A DNA stretch of 64,000 nt, from contig JAWLHE010000010.1 of assembly GCA_041690495.1 (NCBI GenBank), positions 153,590 through 217,589 on the forward strand, written 5' to 3'. Position 1 is the first letter of the stretch. Each line of letters begins with the position of its first letter. Shown here piece by piece: positions 52,711-59,857 of this stretch. A program made the position numbers and the translations under genes. A model generated the notes under the pieces. That model searched no databases. It saw only the letters and a list, made by a program, of their open reading frames with translations, and was not told the origin of the DNA. Source of the DNA: DATAAP01 sp041690495. GTDB taxonomy: Bacteria; Pseudomonadota; Alphaproteobacteria; CACIAM-22H2.

Positions 52711-53739
52711 ATGTCCAAGTCCGCACCAGTCGCCTCGCTCGCCGAGATCCGCGCGCTTCTGCCGCACCTCCCTGGACCGGATCTCGAGGCCGGGACCAGA
52801 GCGCGGGCGCGCGAACGCGAGCTGACCAAACCGGCCGGGGCGCTGGGCCGGCTCGAGGACCTGGCCGCATGGTGCGCCACGTGGCAGGGCCGCCATCCGC
52901 CCGGAGTCGAGCGGCCGCGGACCTGCGTCTTCGCCGGCAACCACGGCGTCGCCGCCGCCGGTGTGTCCGCTTATCCCGCCGCCGTCACCGCACAGATGGT
53001 CAGGAACTTCATTGCCGGGGGTGCGGCGGTGAACCAGCTCTGCAAGACGATCGACGCCGATTTGCGCGTCTACGAGATGGCGCTCGACAGCCCGACCCGG
53101 GACTTCACCAGGGATGCGGCGATGAGCGACGACGAATGCGCCCGCGCCATGGCCTACGGCATGATGGCGGTCGAGCCGATGATCGACGTGCTGGCGCTGG
53201 GCGAGATGGGCATCGCCAACACGACATCTGCTGCGGCAATCTGCCTTGCCTTGTACGGCGGCACGGCGGCCGATTGGACCGGCCCCGGCACCGGGGTCAG
53301 CGGCAAGGCGATGAAGCGCAAGGTGGCGGTCGTTCAAGCCGGCGTCGAGCATCATCGCAAGGCGCTCGGCGACCCGCTCGAGGTGCTGCGTCGCCTTGGC
53401 GGGCACGAGCTCGCCGCCATCGCCGGCGCCGTGCTGGCGGCGCGCATGGCGCGCATCCCGGTGCTGCTCGATGGCTTCGCCTGCACCGCGGCCGCAGCGG
53501 TGCTGCACGCACTCGAACCGCACGCAATCGACCATTGCGTCGTCGCCCATGTCTCGGCCGAGCCGGGGCACCGCCGGCTGCTCGAGCACATCGGCAAGCC
53601 GCCCCTGCTCGACCTCGGCATGCACCTCGGCGAGGCCTCGGGCGCCACGCTTGCGGTCGCGGTCCTCAAGGCGGCGGTCGCCTGCCACACCGGCATGGCG
53701 ACGTTCGGCGAGGCGGGCGTCAGCGGGAGGGAGACGTGA
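52711..53739 (+). CDS. cobT: Nicotinate-nucleotide-dimethylbenzimidazole phosphoribosyltransferase
   Basis: 342 residues from ATG 52711 (ATG 52696 also in frame). Motifs: ELTKPAGALGRLEDLAAWCA at the N-terminus, VFAGNHGVAAAGVSAYPAAV, ALGEMGIANTTSAAAICLAL (nicotinate mononucleotide site), and near the end LLDLGMHLGEASGATLAVAV with the catalytic glutamate. It activates the lower-ligand base to alpha-ribazole-5'-phosphate. BluB, which would make dimethylbenzimidazole, is not in the window. A likely terminator hairpin follows at 53805-53832. Confidence 0.95.
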   Translation: MSKSAPVASLAEIRALLPHLPGPDLEAGTRARARERELTKPAGALGRLEDLAAWCATWQGRHPPGVERPRTCVFAGNHGVAAAGVSAYPAAVTAQMVRNFIAGGAAVNQLCKTIDADLRVYEMALDSPTRDFTRDAAMSDDECARAMAYGMMAVEPMIDVLALGEMGIANTTSAAAICLALYGGTAADWTGPGTGVSGKAMKRKVAVVQAGVEHHRKALGDPLEVLRRLGGHELAAIAGAVLAARMARIPVLLDGFACTAAAAVLHALEPHAIDHCVVAHVSAEPGHRRLLEHIGKPPLLDLGMHLGEASGATLAVAVLKAAVACHTGMATFGEAGVSGRET

Positions 53740-53804
53740 GCAGCCCGGCCCAAACCCTATTCCCTGCGGGCCGGCCTTGTGCTGAACTCCGGGGCGGAAA
53801 ACTT

Positions 53805-53832
53805 CGCCCGCCGCGTCTCCGACCGGCGGGCG
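53805..53832 (+). terminator. Probable rho-independent terminator after cobT
   Basis: CGCCCGCC at 53805-53812 and GGCGGGCG at 53825-53832 form an 8-bp GC-rich stem with a 12-nt loop, followed by TCTTGATT. It lies 65 nt past the cobT stop in a 225-bp gap. The T-run is short, so efficiency is uncertain. Confidence 0.55.
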
Positions 53833-53964
53833 TCTTGATTCGTCGTGCCGGCGCCGGGGTGGGAGCCTTACAACTGCAGACTGGCGTGAAGCGGTGAAGC
53901 AGTCGGAATATGAGCTTTGAAATGAGTGGCTTGGATGTTTCGGCGGCAGCACCGCCGACGCCGC

Positions 53965-54786
53965 CTACTCCCCTGCGTGAAGCAGCGAGCCGCGTACCCG
54001 CGCGCTCCGGAAGGCGAGCAGAAAGAGGCCGATGCCGGCCGCGAGATACAGCACGTTGAGTCCGAGCGCCGCAGCCAGATGGTCCCAGCGAAACGTCTGG
54101 TCGATCATCACCGCGCGCATGCCCTCGAAGACATGGGTCGGCGGCAGTGCCCACGAGACCGGCCGCAGCCAATGGGGCAGGGTATCGATCGGGTAATAGA
54201 CGCCGCTGACTGGCGCCAGCACGAAGATCGAGGCCCAGGCATAGCTCTCGGCGGCAAGGCCGAAGCGGACCAGGGCGGCGGAGATGACCAAGCCGACCCC
54301 CCAGCCGAACATCGTCAGCACCGCCCAGAAGGCGAGCAGCGGCAGGCCGAGATCGAAGATCGAGAAGGCGAAGAGCGGAATCGCCAGCAGCGCCGCGGGC
54401 ACGACGCCGATCAGCGATCGCAGCATCGAAAGGAGCATCAGTGCGAGAGCGAACTCGAACGGCCGCAGCGGGCTGACGAACAGGTTGGCGAGATTGCGCG
54501 ACCACATCTCCTCGAGCAGCGACAGCGTCATGCCGAACTGGCCGCGCACCAGCACGTCCCACAGCAGCACGGCGCCGATCAGCACGCCGCCGGCCTGTAC
54601 GATCCACGACGAATGGCGCGCGAGGAACAGGGTGATGAACCCCCACATCACCATTTGCAGCAGCGGCCAGTACATCAGGTCGAACAGCCGCGTCGGCGAG
54701 CTGCGCATCAGATAGACGTGGCGAAGCAGGATGGCGCCGATGCGCCTCGCCGGACTCGGGTTGCAGTCGAGCGGCGGCTGGCTCAT
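53965..54786 (-). CDS. ABC-2 type transporter permease
   Basis: 273 residues with six predicted helices. After a cytoplasmic N-terminus comes HVYLMRSSPTRLFDLMYWPL, then helices with WDVLVRGQFGMTLSLLEEMW and NLFVSPLRPFEFALALML, and the C-terminal VYYPIDTLPHWLRPVSWALP loop typical of ABC-2 exporters of drug, lipid or polysaccharide type. Its ATG overlaps the ATPase stop by 4 nt, making a two-gene exporter. Substrate unknown. The pair is divergent from regB, which might place it under redox control, but that is speculation. Confidence 0.87.
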   Translation of the reverse strand: MSQPPLDCNPSPARRIGAILLRHVYLMRSSPTRLFDLMYWPLLQMVMWGFITLFLARHSSWIVQAGGVLIGAVLLWDVLVRGQFGMTLSLLEEMWSRNLANLFVSPLRPFEFALALMLLSMLRSLIGVVPAALLAIPLFAFSIFDLGLPLLAFWAVLTMFGWGVGLVISAALVRFGLAAESYAWASIFVLAPVSGVYYPIDTLPHWLRPVSWALPPTHVFEGMRAVMIDQTFRWDHLAAALGLNVLYLAAGIGLFLLAFRSARVRGSLLHAGE

Positions 54787-55535
54787 TGCGCGGCCGCCTC
54801 GTCGGGCTGCCGGCTGCGCGCGATGTCGAGGAACACCTCCTCGAGGTTGCTCCGCCCGTAGCGCGCGATCAGTTCCGCCGGCGCGCCGCGGTCGACAATG
54901 CGGCCCGCCTTCATCATCAGCACGTCGGAGCACAGCCGCTCGACCTCCGCCATGTTGTGCGAGGCGAGCAGGATCGAGGCGCCGGTCGTGCGCTGATAGC
55001 GCTCCAGATAGCCGCGGACCCAGTCTGCCGTGTCGGGGTCGAGGCTGGCGGTCGGCTCGTCGAGCAGCAGAATCTCCGGCCGGTTGAGCAGCGCCTTGGC
55101 GACGCCGACGCGGGTCTTCTGGCCGGAGGACAGGCTCCCGGTCTTCTGGTCGAGCAGCCGCGTCAGGTCGAGATCGGCGGCGAGCTCGCGGATGCGCGCG
55201 CGGGCGCGCCTTAAGCCGTAGAGCTGTGCGAACACCATCAGGTTCTCGCCCACCTTGAGCCGGTTGGGAAAATCGACATAGGGCGACGAGAAATTGAGGC
55301 GCGGCAGCACGCGATGACGGTGGCGCAGCATGTCCTCGCCGAGGATCTCGATCGAGCCGGCGCTCGGCACGATAAGGCCAAGCATCATGCCTATGGTCGT
55401 TGTCTTTCCGGCGCCGTTGCCGCCAAGCAACCCGGCCGTGACGCCGCGCGCGACCGAAAAGCTCACATCGTCGACCGCCACGAGGCCCTTGAACCGCTTG
55501 GTCAAGCCATTGATCTTGATAACGGCATCGTGCAT
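54783..55535 (-). CDS. ABC transporter ATP-binding protein (ABC-2 exporter)
   Basis: 250 residues from ATG 55535. Walker A is GLLGGNGAGKTTTIGMMLGL, the signature is LSSGQKTRVGVAKALL (LSSGQ), and Walker B is ILLLDEPTASLDPDTADW, with switch His in LLASHNMAEVERL. These match NodI/CcmA-type ATPases of ABC-2 exporters. No ribosome site precedes the ATG, and the 12-bp palindrome containing CTATAG lies only a few bases upstream, so a leaderless transcript is possible. It works with the permease gene that overlaps its stop. Confidence 0.9.
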   Translation of the reverse strand: MHDAVIKINGLTKRFKGLVAVDDVSFSVARGVTAGLLGGNGAGKTTTIGMMLGLIVPSAGSIEILGEDMLRHRHRVLPRLNFSSPYVDFPNRLKVGENLMVFAQLYGLRRARARIRELAADLDLTRLLDQKTGSLSSGQKTRVGVAKALLNRPEILLLDEPTASLDPDTADWVRGYLERYQRTTGASILLASHNMAEVERLCSDVLMMKAGRIVDRGAPAELIARYGRSNLEEVFLDIARSRQPDEAAAQ

Positions 55536-55542
55536 AGGCGTT

Positions 55543-55554
55543 ATTCTATAGAAT
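55543..55554. promoter_or_regulatory. Perfect 12-bp palindrome in the divergent exporter/regB promoter region
   Basis: ATTCTATAGAAT lies 7 bp from the exporter ATPase start and 67 bp from the regB start, in otherwise GC-rich DNA. It contains a -10-like element on both strands (CTATAG, TATAGA) and could be a shared promoter core or operator. Sequence symmetry is the only evidence. Confidence 0.35.
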
Positions 55555-55621
55555 GGCAGGTGACAGCGCGGCCAGCGCGTTCCGTGAATGGCCTGCGTGC
55601 ATTCGAACGTGGGAACCGCGC

Positions 55622-56953
55622 ATGAATCGCGAACCATTGCCGAGTTCGTGGCCGGAGAGGCCGAGCCCCACCCTGAGTGCGCCGGTGCGGCTGCGCACCC
55701 TCGTGATCATCCGCTGGATCGCCGTCACCGGCCAGGCACTCGCGCTGTTCGTCGTCAATTTCTGGTTCGGGTTCGAGCTGCCGCTCAACCCGGCCCTCGC
55801 CGCGATCGGTGCGTCCGTGGTTCTCAACCTCACGCTGACGCTCTACCGGCCTGCTGCGCGGCTCGGTGATCGCGGAGCGGCCATCCTGCTCGGCTGGGAC
55901 ATGATCCAGCTCGGCGTGCTGCTCTACTTCACCGGCGGCCTCACCAATCCGTTCGCGCTGCTCATGCTGGCGCCGGTCGCCATCTCCGCCACGGTGCTGT
56001 CGCGGGCGAGCACGATCGCGCTGTTCGTGCTCGGGGTGGTTTGCGCCAGCGTGCTCGCCCTGTATTACGATCCGCTGCCGTGGCCCGGCGGCGGGCTCGA
56101 GTTCCCGGGGCTCTATGTCGCGGGCCTGTGGGCGGCGCTCAGCATCGGCATGCTGTTCATCGCCGTCTATCTCGGGCGCGTGACAAGCGAATCGCGGCGC
56201 ATGTCCGACGCGCTCGCCGCCTCTCAGGCGGCATTGGCGCGCGAACAGCGGCTTTCGGCGGTGGGCGGACTTGCGGCCGCGGCAGCGCACGAACTCGGCA
56301 CGCCCCTCGGTACGATCGCCGTGATCGCCAAGGAGATCGCGCACGACCTGCCGAAGGACAGCCCGCTGGCCGAGGACGCGGCAATCCTGCTCGCGCAGAC
56401 GGCGCGGTGCCGCGACATCCTGGCGCGCCTCGCGGCGAGGCCCGAAGCCGACGAGGGCTCGCCGTTCTCGCGTCTGCCGGTATCGGCGCTGATCGAGGCT
56501 GCGGCGGCGCCGCATCGCCGCGAGCAGGTCGAAATCGCCATCCTCGCGCGCGGCACCGCGCATTCCGCGGAACCCCAGGTCAATCGCAAACCGGAGATTC
56601 TTCACGGCATCGGCACGCTGATCGAGAATGCCGTGCAGTTTGCCGCCACGCGCGTCGACATTCAGGTCGTCTGGAACGAGCACGAGCTCGAGGTATCGGT
56701 CGCCGATGACGGGCCCGGCTTTTCCGTCGCCGTCCTCGACCGGCTGGGCGAGCCTTACATCTCCACCCGAAATGCAGAGGGAGATCACATGGGCCTTGGT
56801 GTATTCATCGCCTCGACCTTGCTGGAGCGGACGGGTGCCACCCTGGAGTTCAGAAACCGGCCGGACGGCGGCGCCTTGGCCCGCGTACGCTGGCCCCGAT
56901 CGCGCATCGAGGTCGCAGCGTCCGATCATCAGCAGCGGGAGGCCGCCCAATGA
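55622..56953 (+). CDS. regB: Redox-sensing histidine kinase RegB/PrrB-type
   Basis: 443 residues from ATG 55622. Six N-terminal helices include the quinone-sensing motif GGLTNPF at residues 105-111, specific to RegB/PrrB/ActS. The dimerisation and phosphorylation region has His223 in AAAAAHELGTPLGTIAVIAK, and the redox-active cysteine (C263) lies in LAQTARCRDILARLA as in RegB. The ATPase part has ENAVQFAATRVDI (N-box), VADDGPGFSVAVLDRLGEP and GLGVFIASTLLERTGA. It phosphorylates RegA according to the quinone pool and oxygen level. The gene ends 4 nt into regA, so the pair is coupled. Confidence 0.93.
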   Translation: MNREPLPSSWPERPSPTLSAPVRLRTLVIIRWIAVTGQALALFVVNFWFGFELPLNPALAAIGASVVLNLTLTLYRPAARLGDRGAAILLGWDMIQLGVLLYFTGGLTNPFALLMLAPVAISATVLSRASTIALFVLGVVCASVLALYYDPLPWPGGGLEFPGLYVAGLWAALSIGMLFIAVYLGRVTSESRRMSDALAASQAALAREQRLSAVGGLAAAAAHELGTPLGTIAVIAKEIAHDLPKDSPLAEDAAILLAQTARCRDILARLAARPEADEGSPFSRLPVSALIEAAAAPHRREQVEIAILARGTAHSAEPQVNRKPEILHGIGTLIENAVQFAATRVDIQVVWNEHELEVSVADDGPGFSVAVLDRLGEPYISTRNAEGDHMGLGVFIASTLLERTGATLEFRNRPDGGALARVRWPRSRIEVAASDHQQREAAQ

Positions 56954-57501
56954 CCACCGAACCGGAAAGCTTCGCAGGCAAGCGCCTCCTCATCGTCGAT
57001 GACGACGAGGTGTTCCGCCAGCGTCTGGCCCGGGCTATGGAGCGGCGCGGCTTTGCGGTGTCGGCGGCCGACGGGGTCGCATCCGGCTCGGATGCGGCCC
57101 GCGAGGCTCCGCCCGATTTCGCGGTGGTCGATTTGCGGCTCGGCGACGGTAGCGGGCTTGATGTCGTCCAGGTGGTGCGCGAGGTTTCGCCCGATGCGCG
57201 CATCATCGTGCTGACCGGTTACGGCAATATCGCGACCGCGGTGGCGGCGATGAAGGCCGGCGCCGTCGACTACCTGCCCAAGCCGGCCGATGCCGACGCG
57301 ATCGAAGCCGCGCTGCTGGCGCAGGACCGGCCGCTGCCGCCGCCCCCCGAGCACCCGATGTCGGCCGATCGCGTGCGCTGGGAACACATCCAGCGGGTGT
57401 TCGAGCAATGCGACCGCAACGTGTCGGAGACGGCGCGCCGGCTCAACATGCATCGTCGCACCTTGCAGCGCATTCTTGCGAAGCATGCCCCGCGCGAGTG
57501 A
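56950..57501 (+). CDS. regA: Redox response regulator RegA/PrrA-type
   Basis: 183 residues. The receiver domain has DDDE at 17-20, the phospho-acceptor Asp61 in FAVVDLRLGDGSGLDVVQVV, Thr in VLTGYGNIATAVAAM and Lys in YLPKPADADAIE. A four-proline linker (LPPPPEHP) joins it to a Fis-type helix-turn-helix, VSETARRLNMHRRTLQRILA, nearly invariant in RegA/PrrA/ActR. It controls energy genes (oxidases, hydrogenase, carbon and nitrogen fixation) in relatives. ATG 56950 overlaps regB by 4 nt. Confidence 0.95.
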   Translation: MTTEPESFAGKRLLIVDDDEVFRQRLARAMERRGFAVSAADGVASGSDAAREAPPDFAVVDLRLGDGSGLDVVQVVREVSPDARIIVLTGYGNIATAVAAMKAGAVDYLPKPADADAIEAALLAQDRPLPPPPEHPMSADRVRWEHIQRVFEQCDRNVSETARRLNMHRRTLQRILAKHAPRE

Positions 57502-57549
57502 TGCGGCGGCACGACCGGACGATCCCGACCCGGTCCGGCGCGGGCGGCC

Positions 57550-58956
57550 TCAGTAGGCATTCTTGTTGACGAAGCCGAGGAAGGGCGTGAGCAGAAGAAT
57601 CTTGATGTCGAACAACAGCGACCAGTTGTCGATGTAATACAGGTCGAACTGCACGCGCCGCGCCATCTTTTCCGGCGTGTCGGTCTCGCCGCGCAGGCCA
57701 TTCACCTGGGCCCAGCCGGTGATCCCGGGCTTGACCCGGTGACGGCTCAGATAGTCGTCGATGATCTTGGCGTACTGCTCGTTATGAACGACCGCGTGCG
57801 GCCGCGGTCCGACCAGGGACATCTCGCCGCGAATCACGTTGAGAAGCTGCGGCAGCTCGTCGAGGCTGGTCCGGCGGAGGACGGCGCCGACGCGGGTGAC
57901 GCGCGGATCGTTGCGACGCGCCTGCGGCACGGCGTCGTCTTTCGCCGCCCCGACATGCATGGTCCTGAACTTGAAAACCGTGATCGGGTCGTTGTTGAAA
58001 CCGTAGCGCTTCTGCCGGAACAGCACCGGTCCGGAGCTGTCGAGCCGGATCGCTGCGGCAATCATGAGCAGAAGAGGCGCGAACAGGAGGAGGAGCAGGG
58101 CCGCGAGCAGTCGGTCCTCGAGCGCCTTGAGAACGAAGTTCCAGCCCGACAGCGGCCGTTCCAGAACGGCGAGCATTGGCACGCCGGCAAGCGGAAGGAA
58201 GCGGCGTACCGGCAATGTCCAGCCGACGTAATCCGGGCATAGTTTGACGTTGATCGGCAGAACCTTGAGCTTCTTCACAACCTCCTGGATATCGGCGGTG
58301 GCCTGCCACGGGATCGCGACGATCACCTCGTCGACCGGGTGGCGGCGGACATAGTGGACGAGGTCATCGACCGTGCCCCGGAACGGATAGCCTTCGATCA
58401 GGTCGACCTTCACCTCGTCGTCGAACACGCCGGCGATGCGGTACTGTTCCTCGCCGAGGCTGGCGAGATGGCGCAGGAGCTGCCGGCCGAGCGGCCCGGC
58501 GCCGATCACGGCGACGTTGATGCTGAGCCGGCCGTCGCGCCGCCAGCGGTCGATCTGCGCGAGCAGCATGACGCGCGCGAGCACGAAACCGCCGAAGCTG
58601 ATCGTGAACCATCCGAGCACGAAGGCGCGCGAGAAGGCGATCGAGGTCTGGGTGAAATAAGCCAGAGCGATCAGGCTCAGCATCACCGCGGTCCAGCTCA
58701 TCGCCAGAAGGCCGACCTGCGTCGTCAGCCGCATCAGATTCGCGAACTGGTAGATCCGCGCAATGTGCATGTAGTTCACGGTCAGCGCCACCGCCGCCAT
58801 GATTGCCATGATGTAGAGGTTCGGCAGGGCGTAGGTGTCGTGGCGGATCCAGTACGACAGCACGGCGGCGACGACGACGATTGCCGCGTCGGTGACACGC
58901 AGCGCCCCCGAGACCAGCGCCTCCAAATCGGCAGCGACGACGCGACGTGGGGCCAT
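57550..58956 (-). CDS. Undecaprenyl-phosphate glucose phosphotransferase (WcaJ/PssY-type)
   Basis: 468 residues. Four N-terminal helices are followed by a CoA-binding-like Rossmann region (NVAVIGAGPLGRQLLRHLAS) and a fifth membrane segment (ALEDRLLAALLLLLFAPLLL). The C-terminal sugar transferase domain has SSGPVLFRQKRYGFNN, VFKFRTMHVGA, RRTSLDELPQLLNVIRGEMS, LVGPRPHAV and VKPGITGWAQVNGLRGETDT, all hallmarks of the polyisoprenyl-phosphate hexose-1-phosphate transferase family. It starts exopolysaccharide repeat-unit assembly by adding a hexose-1-phosphate to undecaprenyl phosphate. The remaining polysaccharide genes are not in view; they may lie beyond the right edge. Confidence 0.92.
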   Translation of the reverse strand: MAPRRVVAADLEALVSGALRVTDAAIVVVAAVLSYWIRHDTYALPNLYIMAIMAAVALTVNYMHIARIYQFANLMRLTTQVGLLAMSWTAVMLSLIALAYFTQTSIAFSRAFVLGWFTISFGGFVLARVMLLAQIDRWRRDGRLSINVAVIGAGPLGRQLLRHLASLGEEQYRIAGVFDDEVKVDLIEGYPFRGTVDDLVHYVRRHPVDEVIVAIPWQATADIQEVVKKLKVLPINVKLCPDYVGWTLPVRRFLPLAGVPMLAVLERPLSGWNFVLKALEDRLLAALLLLLFAPLLLMIAAAIRLDSSGPVLFRQKRYGFNNDPITVFKFRTMHVGAAKDDAVPQARRNDPRVTRVGAVLRRTSLDELPQLLNVIRGEMSLVGPRPHAVVHNEQYAKIIDDYLSRHRVKPGITGWAQVNGLRGETDTPEKMARRVQFDLYYIDNWSLLFDIKILLLTPFLGFVNKNAY

Positions 58957-59095
58957 CAGGTCACAGCACGGGCGATCCAGCTAGAGACGGTATCCGCATG
59001 ACGGATCGGATATCCGCCGGGGAATCGCCAGAACATATAGGATTTACTGGCACTTCGCCAATCCTGCTGAGGCACCTTCGGGCATCGCGAAGATG

Positions 59096-59746
59096 CTAGC
59101 GGCGATGCAGCCACCAGGCGTCCTCGTTGATCGAGAACACCGGTCGGTAATGGTTGATCGTCTCTGCCGGGATGACCCGGCTGATCTGGTTGTCGAGTAC
59201 GTAGGCGCGGCCATCGACATAGACCACGAGAATGGCATGGGCGATCTTGAGGTTGAGATCGTCGACGACCACGATCCGCATATGGGCGTTGCGGAAGCCG
59301 AGCCGGCGCAGCGAGGCAAACTTGGCGATTGCATAGTCCTCGCAGTCACCGTCCTTGCTGAGGAACTGCAGCGGAGTAGCCCAGTAATCCGGCACGCCGT
59401 AATTGACCGGGTCCGTGATATAGGGGGCCCGGTTCATGAAGCTGTTGACCGCTTCGAGTTGCGCCAGCGGGTCCTGGGATTCAAGCTCCTGCAGCAGATG
59501 CCGCCATTCCTGCAGATGGCAACGGTTGAACCGCCGCATGGTGCAGGGGCCGTCATAGAGCGGCCGTTCGTCGAGCTGTCGCGCGATCATGCCGGTCCAC
59601 TTCTGGAACGGGGCCAGATTGGCGCTACGCACCTCGCGGGTGCCGAACAGCGGCGGATAGGAAGGGGCGCTGGCATGGGCCGCGGATGCCGCGGTAAGCG
59701 CGGCGAGCGTCAGGCCGAGCCATTTGCCGGATCGACAGCCGGTCAT
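59096..59746 (-). CDS. LapG-like periplasmic cysteine protease (bacterial transglutaminase-like, BTLCP)
   Basis: 216 residues from ATG 59746. The signal peptide (KWLGLTLAALTAASAAHASA) exports it to the periplasm. The catalytic triad is Cys135 in LSKDGDCEDYAIAKFASLRR, His170 in LKIAHAILVV and Asp185 in YVLDNQISR, in the order and spacing known for LapG-family proteases. These cut large surface adhesins unless held by a c-di-GMP receptor. The gene is divergent from a membrane sensor with a degenerate HD-GYP domain (112 bp apart), an arrangement that suggests partnership. No lapA- or lapD-like gene is in the window. Confidence 0.88.
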   Translation of the reverse strand: MTGCRSGKWLGLTLAALTAASAAHASAPSYPPLFGTREVRSANLAPFQKWTGMIARQLDERPLYDGPCTMRRFNRCHLQEWRHLLQELESQDPLAQLEAVNSFMNRAPYITDPVNYGVPDYWATPLQFLSKDGDCEDYAIAKFASLRRLGFRNAHMRIVVVDDLNLKIAHAILVVYVDGRAYVLDNQISRVIPAETINHYRPVFSINEDAWWLHRR

Positions 59747-59857
59747 CCTTCCGTTGCCCCGCAACCAGTGCGCGACAGATCCTTATTCAGTCCTGGTTAA
59801 CAAAGCGCTACGTATAAGAAGCTTATCGGTTCCGTCGCGGACCGGCTGCGACGTCAG

